From the NCBI GenBank assembly GCA_950106755.1, contig OX467090.1, positions 15,561,489 through 15,625,488 on the forward strand: a stretch of DNA of 64,000 nt. The letters are read 5' to 3'. Below, one piece after another: positions 49,514 through 61,408 of this stretch; the first letter of the stretch is position 1, and the number at the start of each line of letters is the position of its first letter. The DNA comes from Climacium dendroides (taxonomy: Eukaryota; Streptophyta; Bryopsida; Hypnales; Climaciaceae). The position numbers and the translations under genes are program-made. The notes beneath the pieces are model-generated. The model was given only the letters and a program-made list of their open reading frames with translations. It was not told the DNA's origin and ran no database searches.

Positions 49514-52500
49514 CACTAATGATGATAAATAGTGTTGGCAACACTAATCACGAAGCATAACACTAATTGTCAACAATTCGATTAATGTTACCAACACTAA
49601 ATGTCAACATAGACACTATTTGTGTACTATTGGGTATAAATTTTTTACAAGTTTACATTTAGTGCTACCTAACTATTTCATCAAAATGCAAATAAAAACA
49701 TATGAACCCAAATATACAAATGCTCATTCAAATGAATATTTTATTAAATAAAAAGTAAGAAAACTTTGCAAATGAGTATTCTTTATTTTCAAAATAAAAT
49801 AAGCAAATCCTAAAAAGGAATTGTCTTCACGTGATAAGAGCGAGAAATAAAAATAAAACTAATTCAATATACAAACAATTCATAAGGAAATACTCATTGA
49901 AACTATCAACTATACAAAGTGGATCACAAAAACTTCTACTTGAAGACAAAGCTTACAAAGTTTCATATTTATAAACAATGCATAAATAATAAGACTATAA
50001 ATATGCATTGTTAGGCCAAACAATGCATAAATTGGCCTAACAATGCATAAATAATAGGACTATAAATATGAAACTTCATAATATCTAAATTGGACTAATA
50101 AATTGAGTAACATCTTGACCATCAAAGTATGGACAATGTTTTGCGACTATTTCTTGAAGATGTGGAAATAGTTGATCCACACTCCAAGAGCCATCAACAC
50201 CTAATGCTATGCCACAACGGATCATGGCTTTTCTAGCATAAGACACATTGTTGCAATCTACTTGCATGTTGACATCTTCAACACTATCAACAACCAATTG
50301 AAGAAAAAATCTCTTACCAGGATTGGTAAGCTTTCTAGACCATTGGCCATCAGTACGCGGAGTATTTGCCAAGCATTGGCTCCAATTAGCTCTATCTTTT
50401 TGGCTTCCCACCGCTTGGTCCAAGCATCTTTTATCTTTGAAATGATAAAAGTATCCGTAGGTTGACAAAGATGTGTTGAACAAGGTGGCAAGTACTTCAA
50501 AATTGTCTACTCGTCAGTCAACACAGTCTCCAATCTTGCAGTGATATTGTGACTAGTACAATTATCAATCCAAACCATTTTAGTTCATTGTTGCACATTA
50601 GCTTGAAAAGCGCAAGGTTCTTCAAAGTATTGAAGAAAAAGTGATTGATCCATCCAACCTTTTGGTCATGTTCTATACGTCACTACTGGAATATCATCGT
50701 CAAGACCTCTAATGGGATAATTACTATTTGTATTAGTAAATATCAACATAGAAACTTCTATCATAGCTCGGCGTCCTCCAGAGATTCTAACAACCATAGT
50801 CATGGAATCTCCATCTGAAACTACTTCAACATATTTGACAGAAGTGTCTCCTCAAAATCCTAAAGTTTGACCGTTGTCAATGTTGACAACAAAATGAGTT
50901 TCATCAATGTTTTCCATGAGGTTCTCATCTAACAAGCCAGACTGAAATCCCCTTTGCAAGATACTTAAATAGAATGATGTGTGCATTTCTATTGATTGCT
51001 CTTTTTCTACACTACATGCCAATCTACCTTGTTGAGATAATAGAACAATGTTGTGAACATCCATAAATTGTTGCATCCAACTATGACATATTTTATCTGT
51101 AAGTAATACATCATCTCTTGGATCTCTAAACTATTGTGTATATATAGAGTCTTGAGCCAATAATATGCTCTTTGCTAATTCAATTAGCAAGCTTGAAGAA
51201 AATTTGACTCTAGTATTTTTGAACTGTTCAAATGCTTCAAGAAGTTTAGGATAAAGCTATAGTACCCAATCAAAGCGTTTTCGACCACGTCCAGAAACAG
51301 CCTTTGAATGCAATCGCTTCCGAATCTCAAGACAACTTCTGCTACAAAAGAGTATCAAATTGGAGTTTTCACCTACATCATTGGAAAATGTATTTTGCAA
51401 TTTCCACCATCATGATGCCTTTACAAGATTGGCACTTTTCTGTCCTCGAAAGTGCTGCGGAAAAACTTCAACCATGCGTGCACAAAGGCCTCTAAGACCA
51501 TGCAATGACTCATCTTCAACCATCCAAGCAATGACATTTTTACATGTTGCAATAGTAGAAACTTGTTGCAATGCACGTGAAATGCAAACATTTGGATTCA
51601 AGTGATGAAGAGGTGGAGATCGGGGAACTGCATTGACATCCATGGTGGTAGAAGGAAAATCTTGATAAATAAACTGCAAACAAAATCAAATTTTACAAAA
51701 AATTACAAAATTTACAAGAAGAGTGGTCAGTGGTGCAAATAATGCAAATCCGGTTATTTCTACAAATTTTACAAGCGTACCTCCCAAATCCAAAACAAGT
51801 GTGAGGTGAAGCTAAGTTGCTGGTAGCAACAGGTGAAGGCTAAGTTGCTGGTTGCATCGCCAGCTTGTCTTGACGCCCATTGCACTCTTCAATACTATTA
51901 CTACACCCACAAACAATTACAGAGTTCACACTTTCAGCCACAAAACTCTTGTTATTAACACTCAAAACTCTTTCAGACGGGATTCACTAATACGACATTC
52001 TGAAATATTCTACAGAATCGCTTCACTATCGTCAACTACAACACACTTGTCTCACTATCATTAACATTAGCACAGATGGAACTAATTTTGGAACATGGGA
52101 AGTTGTGTTACAGAGATGGAAGAGTATATCTCCATATCCAGCCCTGTGCAATTTTCAGCTCATCTCAAGGTACCAAGCCCTTTACAGAATCTCCAAATCG
52201 CATACCATTCCACCAGTGAAACTCCCAAATACTAATCCTCCCTAATTGGTCTTCTTGACAGAAACTAAGCCATTTCAAAATACTAACACAAGCTCTACCG
52301 CACAATGTGATTGTCGCTAAAATTACTAAAGGAACGACACCCATGGACTCAAACTCGTCACTGAATTCCAAGCTTTTCAACTCACGAACTCAAACTCGTC
52401 ACTGGATTCCAAGCTTTTCAACTCACGGACTCAAACTCGTCATTGGATTCTAAGCTTTGTCGCATTCCAACCTGATGTAACCTCTCGGCCGCCACCGCAC

Positions 52501-53031
52501 TTCGCATTACGCTGATCTCTTGGGCTCATCGGAGGAGAGCTTCGGAAGAGATCGGGAACGCTACAAAGGCAATGGGGCTGACCTGGAGGACGACGAGATA
52601 GTGCAGACCGAGGAATGTGTCCTTCTTGAGCAAGACGAGAGCTCAAGAGCTCCTCGTTCTGATTCTGAATCTGGCGTCGTGAAAGAGGAAGTTTCAAGCA
52701 CAACAATGTGCTTTGGCACAACAATGTGATTACTGACTACAGTACTATAGTCACGACCGCCAAGTGGTGGGATCCTGACGCCTTGAACGACATGCGGGAA
52801 AGGAGCCAATGGGCAACTTGGTGGGATCCTCATGCTGGGATAATGCTCCGACAAGTGTAGGAAAGGAGCCAAGGGGCAGCCAAGTGGTACGTGGGAGGTG
52901 GCGGCCACGTAAGGCTATTTGAGAGAAAAGTGAACACAACACTAAATGCCAACTAATTGAAGTTTAGAGTGACCAGGGTAAAAGTTCAGGTAACACTAAT
53001 TACAACATAATACTATTTATCATCATTAGTG
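49514..53031. mobile_element. Pogo/Tigger-like DNA transposon inserted in the hAT pseudogene
   Basis: A 3518-bp element with 20-bp terminal inverted repeats starting CACTAATGATGATAAATAGT, flanked by TA (49512-49513 and 53032-53033). It encodes a decayed DDE transposase on the minus strand. Excision with one TA restores the hAT frame (Leu-Leu-Ser-Leu-Ala-Cys). The non-coding part holds a duplicated AT-rich motif (49974-50075) and a 41-bp tandem repeat at about 52345-52455 (GACTCAAACTCGTCACTG). Confidence 0.88.
50085..51643 (-). pseudogene. Pogo/Tigger-like DDE transposase, decayed
   Basis: Starts MDVNAVPRSP at 51643 and runs leftward with several in-frame stops and a frameshift near 50.4 kb. 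The catalytic triad is still visible. The first Asp is in NIDETHFVVN (codon 50905-50903), the second in MVWIDNCTSHN (50566-50564) and the third in HLCQPTDTFI (50455-50453), 36 residues after the second. The C-terminal part ends QDVTQFISPI before the stop at 50085. The motif set fits the pogo-related DDE superfamily, which uses TA targets, in agreement with the flanks of the element. It cannot make active protein as it stands. Confidence 0.8.
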
Positions 53032-54398
53032 TAGCTTGCTTCATTCCAATGGTCAACACAATACATTCCTTAATAAAATTGAATCAAACCCTTGGTCAAG
53101 CCCGTGACATCTTCATATGTGATTTCATGCAATCAATAAAAGTTTGCCAAGATGAACTAGTGAGAATGATCATCGAGGCTTCTACTGCCTATAGTGTAGT
53201 AGATTGTTCCTAGTACAAAAATTTGACCAAGCTGAAATGCGACAACTTGCCTTTGGAGTGGAGGGATCTAGATGGCAGCAGTGGTGTTTGCCACCTTGTC
53301 TTCAATTTTGGGGTGACGTCCATATTTGCTTGTTATTTCGATAAGCAAACAAGGCAAAAAAAATTTGTCACCCAACAAAATGGCCACCTCATTCAAGACA
53401 ACGTGGAGCGGCAATTTGTAGGTAATTCTTTCAGTATTATTTTTTTTCAATTTGTTTCCATTTTTTTCTTTCAACATGTTTCTATTTTTTTTCAACATGT
53501 TTTTCCATGTTCTTCTTTGCTCAACATATTTCTAGGTTTCTTGTTTTTTAAATGTATTTGAATTTTGTCTCTGAAACTTGTTTCCTTTTTTAGTTGGGCC
53601 AAGCTCTTTCCTGTTTTTCTATCACTGGTTCTAATTGTGTTTACTTGGTGTGGCGCTATCTCGTTGCTGTGCAGGTACTTTGTTATGCTACAGCATTGGA
53701 GTTGCAGACTGTGGAAATTTTGAGGTAGTTGCATTGTTAAGTATCATACTTGCTTGCTTTTCTACTCCTCATACTTGATTTGCGGTACTAGTGTGCCGGC
53801 TTTGTTTCTTGTTGCAGAAATTGCACAATCTTTGTATAATGAGTTCGATAGACGTTTTCCCCAATAGGAGTTTCTAGATGCTTTTGGTAATTTATACCCT
53901 CAGTATTGGAAGCAAAAGGGTGTTGATGAAAGCTTTCCACAGCAAATAGCAATCTTGAAAAAATTCTATTGTCATGCACGATAAGTGAATGCTACCTCTA
54001 ATGGAGACAAAGCTTATATTGCACATAAGATGTTGTCCCTGTCGAATCTTAACAACCAAGAGGGCCTTTTTAAAGTGATCATGCATGCAAACACAAAGGT
54101 CACTTATACATACTATAAGAAAATAGTGTTTTTCTGAACATGTAGTTTTTGCATCCGAATGTCGCGCATGATGTCTTGTCACATCTGGCTAGACATCCAA
54201 AAATTTGCGTTATGGCAGACGTGCCAAAAACATGATACGTTATGCAAAATGTCGCACGTTCAGTGTTGGACGTTACAAATAACATCGGTCAATGGGGTTC
54301 TTAGAAGTTGACATGTAGCTGCCACCTAAGCGCGGGAAAGCCAGAGTGTCATTTTTTTCATCCATTGCCCGTTTATGATGTGGCATCTGATGTGTCAC

Positions 54399-54614
54399 CA
54401 CTACAAGAGAAACGTGTTCTAAATGACAAAAATCAACCCCTCCTAAATGACAGAAATTTGACAAGTTTCTGTCAATTAGGACAAAAAACTGTCCGAATTG
54501 ACAAAAAATTGTCCAAATTGACAAAAAAACTATCAATTTTCAATCAATTAGGAGGGGCTGATTTCTGTCATTTAGGACCAATTTCTGTCATTTCGGACAT
54601 GTTTTCTTGTAGTG
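54399..54614. mobile_element. 216-bp CACTA-type MITE nested in the larger CACTA element
   Basis: Begins CACTACAAGAGAAACGTG and ends with the near-inverse CATGTTTTCTTGTAGTG, flanked by CAC (54396-54398 and 54615-54617). The interior is made of AAATGACAGAAAT and AATTGACAAAAAA motifs in both orientations. It is the deepest layer of the nest hAT, CACTA, MITE. Confidence 0.85.
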
Positions 54615-55075
54615 CACGCCACGTCAGTGATGACGAAATTGGCTGACATGGCATCCACAAACGCTGACATGGCATTTTTTTTGAGCTACCTAAACAATCT
54701 TTCTAGAATTTAATGATGTTTTTTGAGACATCAATGTAGACGTCTGAGTGTCTTGAATAACATTAGATGACACAATTGTATGCTTCTCATCATGTCCCAT
54801 CTAGACGTGTGGCGTTTGCACAAGTGTGCTTTTTAAAACATATGCGATGCTCACATGTTTTTTTGAACATCAATAATGACATGAGGTATGTTTTTTTATA
54901 TCATGTGATATGTTATAAAAGGCATATTGTCAATGTAGCAATATGTTGTACACAATATCATACCATATTGCATATGGTATACCATATATTGCATGTTATA
55001 AAAGGCATATTGTCAATGTAGCAATATGGTATATCATATGCAATACAACAATACAAAATATGCCATAAAAATACA

Positions 55076-55223
55076 CCATACAAAACATAATATATATACA
55101 ACATACCAAACAAAATACAATATATATACAAGATGCCATACAAAATACAATATATATACAACATGCTATACAAAGTACAATATATATACAACATGCTATA
55201 CAAATTATAGTATATACAATATG
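55076..55223. repeat. 30-bp minisatellite, five copies
   Basis: The unit CTATACAAAGTACAATATAT (plus ATACAACATG) is repeated five times with small changes. A nearby pair of about 35-bp repeats (GTTATAAAAGGCATATTGTC) occurs at about 54910 and 54990. The long Tyr/Ile/Cys-rich minus-strand frames over this block are by-products of the repeat. Confidence 0.88.
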
Positions 55224-57657
55224 CCATACACTTGTACACAATACATTGTATTTATCAAGTATATTGAATGGCTTGAAAATCCACTTATTAATTGAGAAGA
55301 CAAGCCTTTTATACTAGTGGGGTGTGGGAGGTATGACAAACCATATGGGATATACAAAATTAAAATATAAGCAACAACATAAATGCAATGATGTTTGAAA
55401 TGATGTTTTAAAAAACATCTACATATCTTAGTTATGTTTTTTCGACGTCATTGTAAACATTCAAAAGAACATCTGTAATATGAAATTAGACATTCACATC
55501 AATGTTGTTTTAAACATTTGCTTCAACAACTTTTAAATTTTCTACGAATCTTATTTGTTGTCTATGATGTCATGATGAACATTCGCATGTCATTTCCAAC
55601 ATATATGGAGATGTCTCCTTGAACATTTAATTGATAAAGTCACATTTATTAAATCAAGGTTGTTTGCAACATCAACTTCAATATAGTATGACATAACAAT
55701 ACATCCAACATGGAATTCCAATTGTAGATTATATTTTTGTCTATTTGGAAAGCTTTGATTCATTTCATTTGGATTTGTTATGAAAAAGTTATGGACATTT
55801 TTGTTTTTTGGGCAATTAAAGCATCTTTTTAAAAAAAATAACTTGTTGAATGCATTTCTGAATGCAATTTTTACAATTTTTTCGAAATAAAAATTCCACA
55901 TGGTTTAGTTTACTTGCTAAAACAATCTCACCATTGGGATTAGTGCATTTTAATTCCATCTAAAATATATTAATATTTTAGATTTTCCTTCTATCTCATA
56001 CCTACTTCTACTTAATAATTTTCTTAAGAATGAAATTTAATTTTTTTAATTTTTTAATTTTTTTCTAAACTCTCAACTCAATTCTCTACTATAAATATTT
56101 AAACCTCAAAACTCTATAGTGCAAAAAATTGAAGTTAAAAATGTTCAAAGTCAAAAAATCTAATCCCTCAATGTGCTGAAAAACTTTTCCCACTTTAAAT
56201 CTATGCGGTCAAAAATTCTGAAATTTTTTCTACAATTTTTCTACTTGTTAGGTATAAGATCCTATGGTTAGATGTGAAAAAAAATTAAAATTTCTTTTAC
56301 TCTTTGCTATAGAAATGGCAATTTTCAATGTTTTTTGGCAAAAAAAAGGCCTTAGTCCTTTAAGGGTTAAGATGTCAAATATCTCAAAGTCCAAGAACAC
56401 TAAAAAATCACCCCACATTAGATATGAATGATTTGAAAATAATAAGTTAAGATGGTGAAATAGCAATAAAAATTATTAAAATTTGATGCAAAATTTATGA
56501 TTTTAAACTAATAAAATTTAGAATTTAAATCTTAAATTAAAAATAAATATTTTCATATAATATAATATTGTTATGATTTTGTAAACCTTTTTTCATAACA
56601 AATCCATTCATCTAATTTATATAAATTTGTTATATAAATTAAATCTATATAGCTTATAACATTTTGAAAATAAATTTTCATAAAATTGATTTATAAAAAA
56701 GACATCAAAGAAGACGCCTACAATTGCTTTCGCAACGTCTGCACATCCAATCAAACGTCATGAAAAGCACAGTGGATAGCATGTGGTTTAAAGTTACATT
56801 CGCAGGAAGAAAAAAATGTTAACGCCAGAAGTAATGTTCCTGGAAACATCAAGATGTCTTGTATGACATTCACAGAAATATCCAAGGTTGGAATATGGAC
56901 TGACCGAGTATGATGACATGGCATACCATGTCAACATTCCATGTCCATGTCACATAATTTCCATGTCATCATGCCATGTCAACTTTTTGGCCTCACCACT
57001 GTTATCCTCTTTTTCACCTCGGGTAGTCACTTTACCACTAACTGCAAAAAAATTCTGTCTCAACTTCTTAGCTAAGTTTGACCAAAGATGCTAACATGGC
57101 TACACATGTTTTTATGGACATTTTTTAAAACATCTAATGTCCACAACAATGTCTTAGATTGCATCATTGTTTTTCATAGCACCAATATGTTGTGACTAAA
57201 ATTTAGCAATGCTTTCTACAACATCAAACCAAAATCTCCATTTTTCCAGCGTCCATCGACGTGACATCCCAATGTTTTCTGAGACGTATTGTGTTATCTT
57301 GGACGTACAACGTTTTTGGCGTGACATCGGAAAAAATATAGTTTTCTTATAGTGACACCGCCGTTTGTTGTGAACCCGGTTATTAAGCTTTGGCGTAGCC
57401 TGTCATAGTCACAGCACTTGAAAAAGTTGTTATTATAATACTTTAAGGTGGAAAAAATTGGTTGTTGCCTTGTTTTGGGGTCAATCAAGGATGAACATTG
57501 TTTCTCCACATTAAAGTTCTTGAAGTCCTGCGAACAAAACCAGCTTAGGAAGCATCTGCTTTTAATTGTCCTCATGTTTGGGCAGAAGTATTTCTCATTG
57601 AAGAATTTCCCACATAAAAATGCCATTGACTCTTGGAAGAACGCAGTCAAAGTTGGA

Positions 57658-58534
57658 TAGCATAGGGATGTCTAATTTAGCGCTGGTATTTACAGTATCC
57701 TCTTCTCTACATCCATTTTTCTTAGTTTTCATAAGATTTTGCATACTTTGGACTCATGCACACAGCTTTTCCTTAACAATGAAGGTTATGGAATTTTGGG
57801 TAGCTAGCTCTCTCAAATGCGTACTTGAACTACTAGAGTGAAGGCATTACGGATTGTTGGAGTGAAGGCATTGTACACTGATGGAGTGAAATTATCATGG
57901 ACTGGTAGACAATTGGAGATTTTATATATGTTTTTACTATCTTTTTTTTCTAATGTGTCTTGTTTGTCCTGTGTTGTGCATAAAACACTAACACCACATT
58001 TGGGTAGTCTTAGAAGAGTTCAATCCCCTTGTTAGTGGAAAAGTTACTTATTTTGCAACTCCAATGTTCTTTGAACAACTATGTACCAATTTTTTTGAAA
58101 TAAAGATTCTTTTAAGAGAACTTGTTTATTTGTTGAATTTTTGTTCAACTTCAAGTTTATTTGCTAAAGTTGAAGTTGATTTCTTCAAGTTCCAATTTCT
58201 TTTTCATTGAAGTTCATGTTCATTTGTTTATTTGTTGAAGTTGAAGTTGAAGTGGATTTCTTCAAGTTCCAATTTTTTTTCATTGAAGTTGATGTTCATT
58301 TGTTTGGCAAGCTACTATAGTTGAAGTTCATTTGCATTGGACTAAAATTTGCCATTTTTGAACTTGGTTTTCTTTGATGTAGCAAAAGGTGCCATTTTGT
58401 TAATGCAAAAAGAGCTTTGTGTACTCCAAAAATGATTTACACATTTTGCAACTTGCACCTCACCAAGAAAAAAAATGTAAAATGCCATAATCTAATTATC
58501 ATTTTATCTACCTATTTCTACCCATGGCTTTAGC
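57658..58534. other. AT-rich DNA downstream of the hAT pseudogene
   Basis: No gene is seen. A direct repeat built on GTTGAAGTTGATTTCTTCAA with TTCCAATTT and TTCATTGAAGTT occurs twice between about 58159 and 58310. Confidence 0.5.
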
Positions 58535-59091
58535 TTGGGGGTGCACTTCCCTTTTTTTTAATGTTAGCATGTGAACAAAACTTTGAACCCTCTATTTATT
58601 TTTTGAATTTTAAATAAAATTAAATGAAAAAATATGAATAGATTTTCCTACTTTAAAAGTTTATGTTTTGAATTATTGGTATTTTTATTTGTTAATAATA
58701 ATTAGTTACAAATGTTGAAGTGAAAAGATACATTGTAGAAGTGAAAAATAACTTTCACACCCCTATATTATATTAAAAAATTGTCTAAAAAATGACCAAA
58801 ACATTTCTAAAAGTAACTCTCTATTGAAAGCTCATTTTGAGTTAATAATGATGCAATGGTCATTTAAATGAATCCTTTAAAAATATTTGAGTTATAAAAG
58901 CATGTCATTTTAGTGCATTTTTAACCTCTTCTAGGAATCATTCCATATTTTATTTGAGTTTGAAATTTTGGGAGTAGAATCCTATAGTCATTAGTAAACA
59001 ATGCTAAAAATTTGAAGTTAAAATTATATTTTATTAGAAACCACTTGTTCACACGTGGTTTGTTGTAGTAGAACTAAGTGCACCTTCTGGG
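58535..59091. mobile_element. MITE family M, copy D
   Basis: A 557-bp element with ends sharing GGTGCACTT and AAGTGCACC, plus a shared subterminal TGTGAACAA. The flanks GGCTTTAGC (58526-58534) and GGCTTCAGG (59092-59100) agree at 7 of 9 positions. It aligns over most of its length with copy C in inverted orientation. Confidence 0.72.
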
Positions 59092-61122
59092 GGCTTCAGG
59101 GCTTGCAGAAATAGCTCCATAGCACTTGCGGGAATAGACTCTTGGCAAATTCCAATAAATATATTCTAGAATCGATGGGGCCAAGATTGCAACTAGAAGA
59201 CTTGTGGTTTAGGAATTTTTTGTAATAAATAAATAAAATAAAATAAACAAACAACCTAACTTAATCCCTATATATTAGTGCCTTTGCCACAATCAAAATG
59301 TAAGTAAAATTAATTTTTAATTTTTTGACTCATAAAAACTTTGAAATTCAATCACTTTCACTCCATAGTGTGAGAGGTTGTATTCTTGATACAAGTAGAA
59401 AGTTTGTACACGAAAGAGTGCAAGGGCTTTACTTTGTCGTGTTGGAATATATGGCGTGAATATTTTGATTTTTTCAAAATCAAAGATAATTTAATTCAAT
59501 TTTTTTATTCATAAAAAAACTTTGAAATTCAATAACTTTTGCATTGTAAGTCCAAACACCACAAAACAAAGCCTGTGTATACTTCCTTGCAAAAAGTTTT
59601 CCAACATTACCAAGAATACAAGAAGATGCATCACAAGTTTTTATATCTTAGTATATCAATCAAACAAACAAAACAAAACAAACAACCTAACTTAAGATAT
59701 AGATAAAGTCCCAAGGCCATTTTTCTCCCCAAAATGGTTCAAAACTATGAGTTTCATTGCATTCATCTAAAAAACAGAGAAAAAAAAATTTAGAATCTTA
59801 TTGTAGGATCCTTTACTTCACTTGTCATAAATGATGCAATAAAATTTTATAAAGTTTGACCATACTAATTGGAAGATGTTAGCATTCAAAATTTTTAAAA
59901 TTGTTTTTGTGAACACTAGCTTGTAATTTTAGATGATTTTGACTACCATTTGTGGAATTTTTTTGCACTACAAACTTTGAATTTAAACTTTTTTTGTGTT
60001 GAAGAATTGAATTAAAAGTCTATGTAAAAGATTTCAAAAGAAGCACACTTGATTTTCATTCTTTGGAAAATTGTTAAGTAGAAGTAGGTTCAGGATTGAA
60101 AGAAAAATTAAATCATTAATAGCTCTAAAATCAGATTGAAACACTATAATTTCAATGTTGAGATTGTTTTAGCAAGAAAATTTAAACTTTTCAAACAATT
60201 TTTTTTGAAAAATTGTGAAAATTGCATTTAGAAATGAATTCTATAAGTGTTTTTTTTCAAGAAGATGCTCTAATTGCCTACAAAAATACAATTGTCTATA
60301 TTTTTACATAACAAATCCAAATAGAATGAATCAAAGCTTCCCATATAGATAAAATTACAATACATGAGAAGAAGAAAATTTTAATTAAAGAATAAATAAA
60401 TTTAAGGAGATTTTTGTATATTGCATCGAAACAAAGGACCCTTTGTGCCATAACTTTTGTTTCCGGGCACCAATTGAAATAAAAAATTATATTCCTAGAA
60501 AGCTAATGTGTGTTTCTATCTTCTCAAAAAAATTCAAAAAATTATGATGAATCAATGTCTTTTTTTTGAATCAATGTCTTTTTTTGAATTAGAGTCCAAC
60601 TATTGAAATGAAGCTTTTCAAGTTCAATTTCTACTCTAATTTGGAACTAAGTGTAGATCTACAAATTCCTATTAAATGCCAAAAAAATTTCAAAGAATAA
60701 ATTCATGCTAGGAGTCATTCCAAAAGTGCATTTTCAAAAAAATAGAATGCTTGAGTGCTCATAAACATGAACTAGTAGAATGACGAGAGAAAAATCAGAT
60801 TGCATGCAACTACACCAATCCACATTGTAAAATTGAGAACCAAGAGAAATCGCAACTTCATCCTCCCTCTTTCTCCTTTGTCTCAAAAAGTCATACTACA
60901 CTACATACTACAACAATGATGACAACAACCTCCTTAACCCCTCAAGGCCCAACAATTTTTTGGCAATAGAGGTTTAGGGTGAATTGTCCTACTTTTATAT
61001 TTTCTTGCACATGGATGTGCTTGAAATTTTTAATGTTAACCATACAAAATTATAGACTACTTTGTGTAGTATGCATGGAATTAATTGTGGAAATTTTTAC
61101 CATTGCATTTTTAGATTATAAC
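59092..61122. other. AT-rich repeat-derived DNA
   Basis: Shares phrases with the TTAACCCC-type family, for example around 60100-60340 and 60430-60560, with an end-like CTTAACCCCTCAAGG at about 60944. A phrase AAACAAACAACCTAACTTAA occurs near 59250 and 59680. No gene is recognised. Confidence 0.45.
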
Positions 61123-61408
61123 CACTACAACAAAAGCAGTGTTTTATGACTGTAAAATATGACTGCAGTGAGTCGTAAAATCAAAAAATACGACTCACGC
61201 AAAAATCACTGTAGATGACTCAGAATATGATTGACTCCAGTCGTTTAGAAGCAATCGCTTCAGACATCAGTCATATTGGCAGTCATATTTTCCGAGGGGT
61301 ATAAATACCCATTTTTAGCCATAGTATGCCAACATGGCGTATACTTTGATTTTCCTACGGGAGTCTTGACTTTTTCTTGAGTTGCTCGAGCAAACAAAAA
61401 AATCCTAC

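Larger units (their letters stand above)
54111..57354. mobile_element. CACTA-like non-autonomous element inserted in the hAT pseudogene
   Basis: The left end TACTATAAGAAAA and the reverse complement of the right end (CACTATAAGAAAA) differ by one base. The 3-bp direct repeat ACA flanks it (54108-54110 and 57355-57357). Removing it restores the hAT frame (Thr-Tyr-Thr-Pro-Pro). The subterminal regions are rich in GACGT, ACGTC, ATGTC and GACATC motifs in both orientations, typical of transposase-binding arrays in CACTA elements. No transposase is encoded. The middle contains a 216-bp MITE, a 30-bp minisatellite and part of a TTAACCCC-type repeat (about 55.6-56.37 kb). Confidence 0.82.
48130..57657 (+). 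pseudogene. hAT-like transposase pseudogene split by two nested elements
   Basis: Three fragments (48130-49513, 53034-54110, 57358-57657) read in order as one decayed transposase. The N-terminus has a Cys/His finger-like block (CQCRSAISGRKK, then PKGDNLEKHEG). The centre has ISISVDEITTIDNTSWLGVH, CFGVDGVNTFQ, VSHRINLVVETLSNYPL and LMETKGNKML. After the pogo insertion it continues ACFIPMV and RDIFICDFMQSIKVCQDEL. The last fragment carries the hAT C-terminal dimerisation-type motif (GSIKDEHCFSTLKFLK). Joins at both insertions are in frame once the element and one target copy are removed. Stops (for example TAG at 53211) and frameshifts (near 48480 and 49010) show it is dead. Splice-like signals at about 53420 and 53815 suggest it once had introns. 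Its own termini were not found. Confidence 0.8.

Noticed and set aside
54958..55241. Tyr/Cys/Ile-rich minus-strand open frames
   Set aside because: They are translations of the 30-bp minisatellite, in two frames at once, with no conserved protein features.
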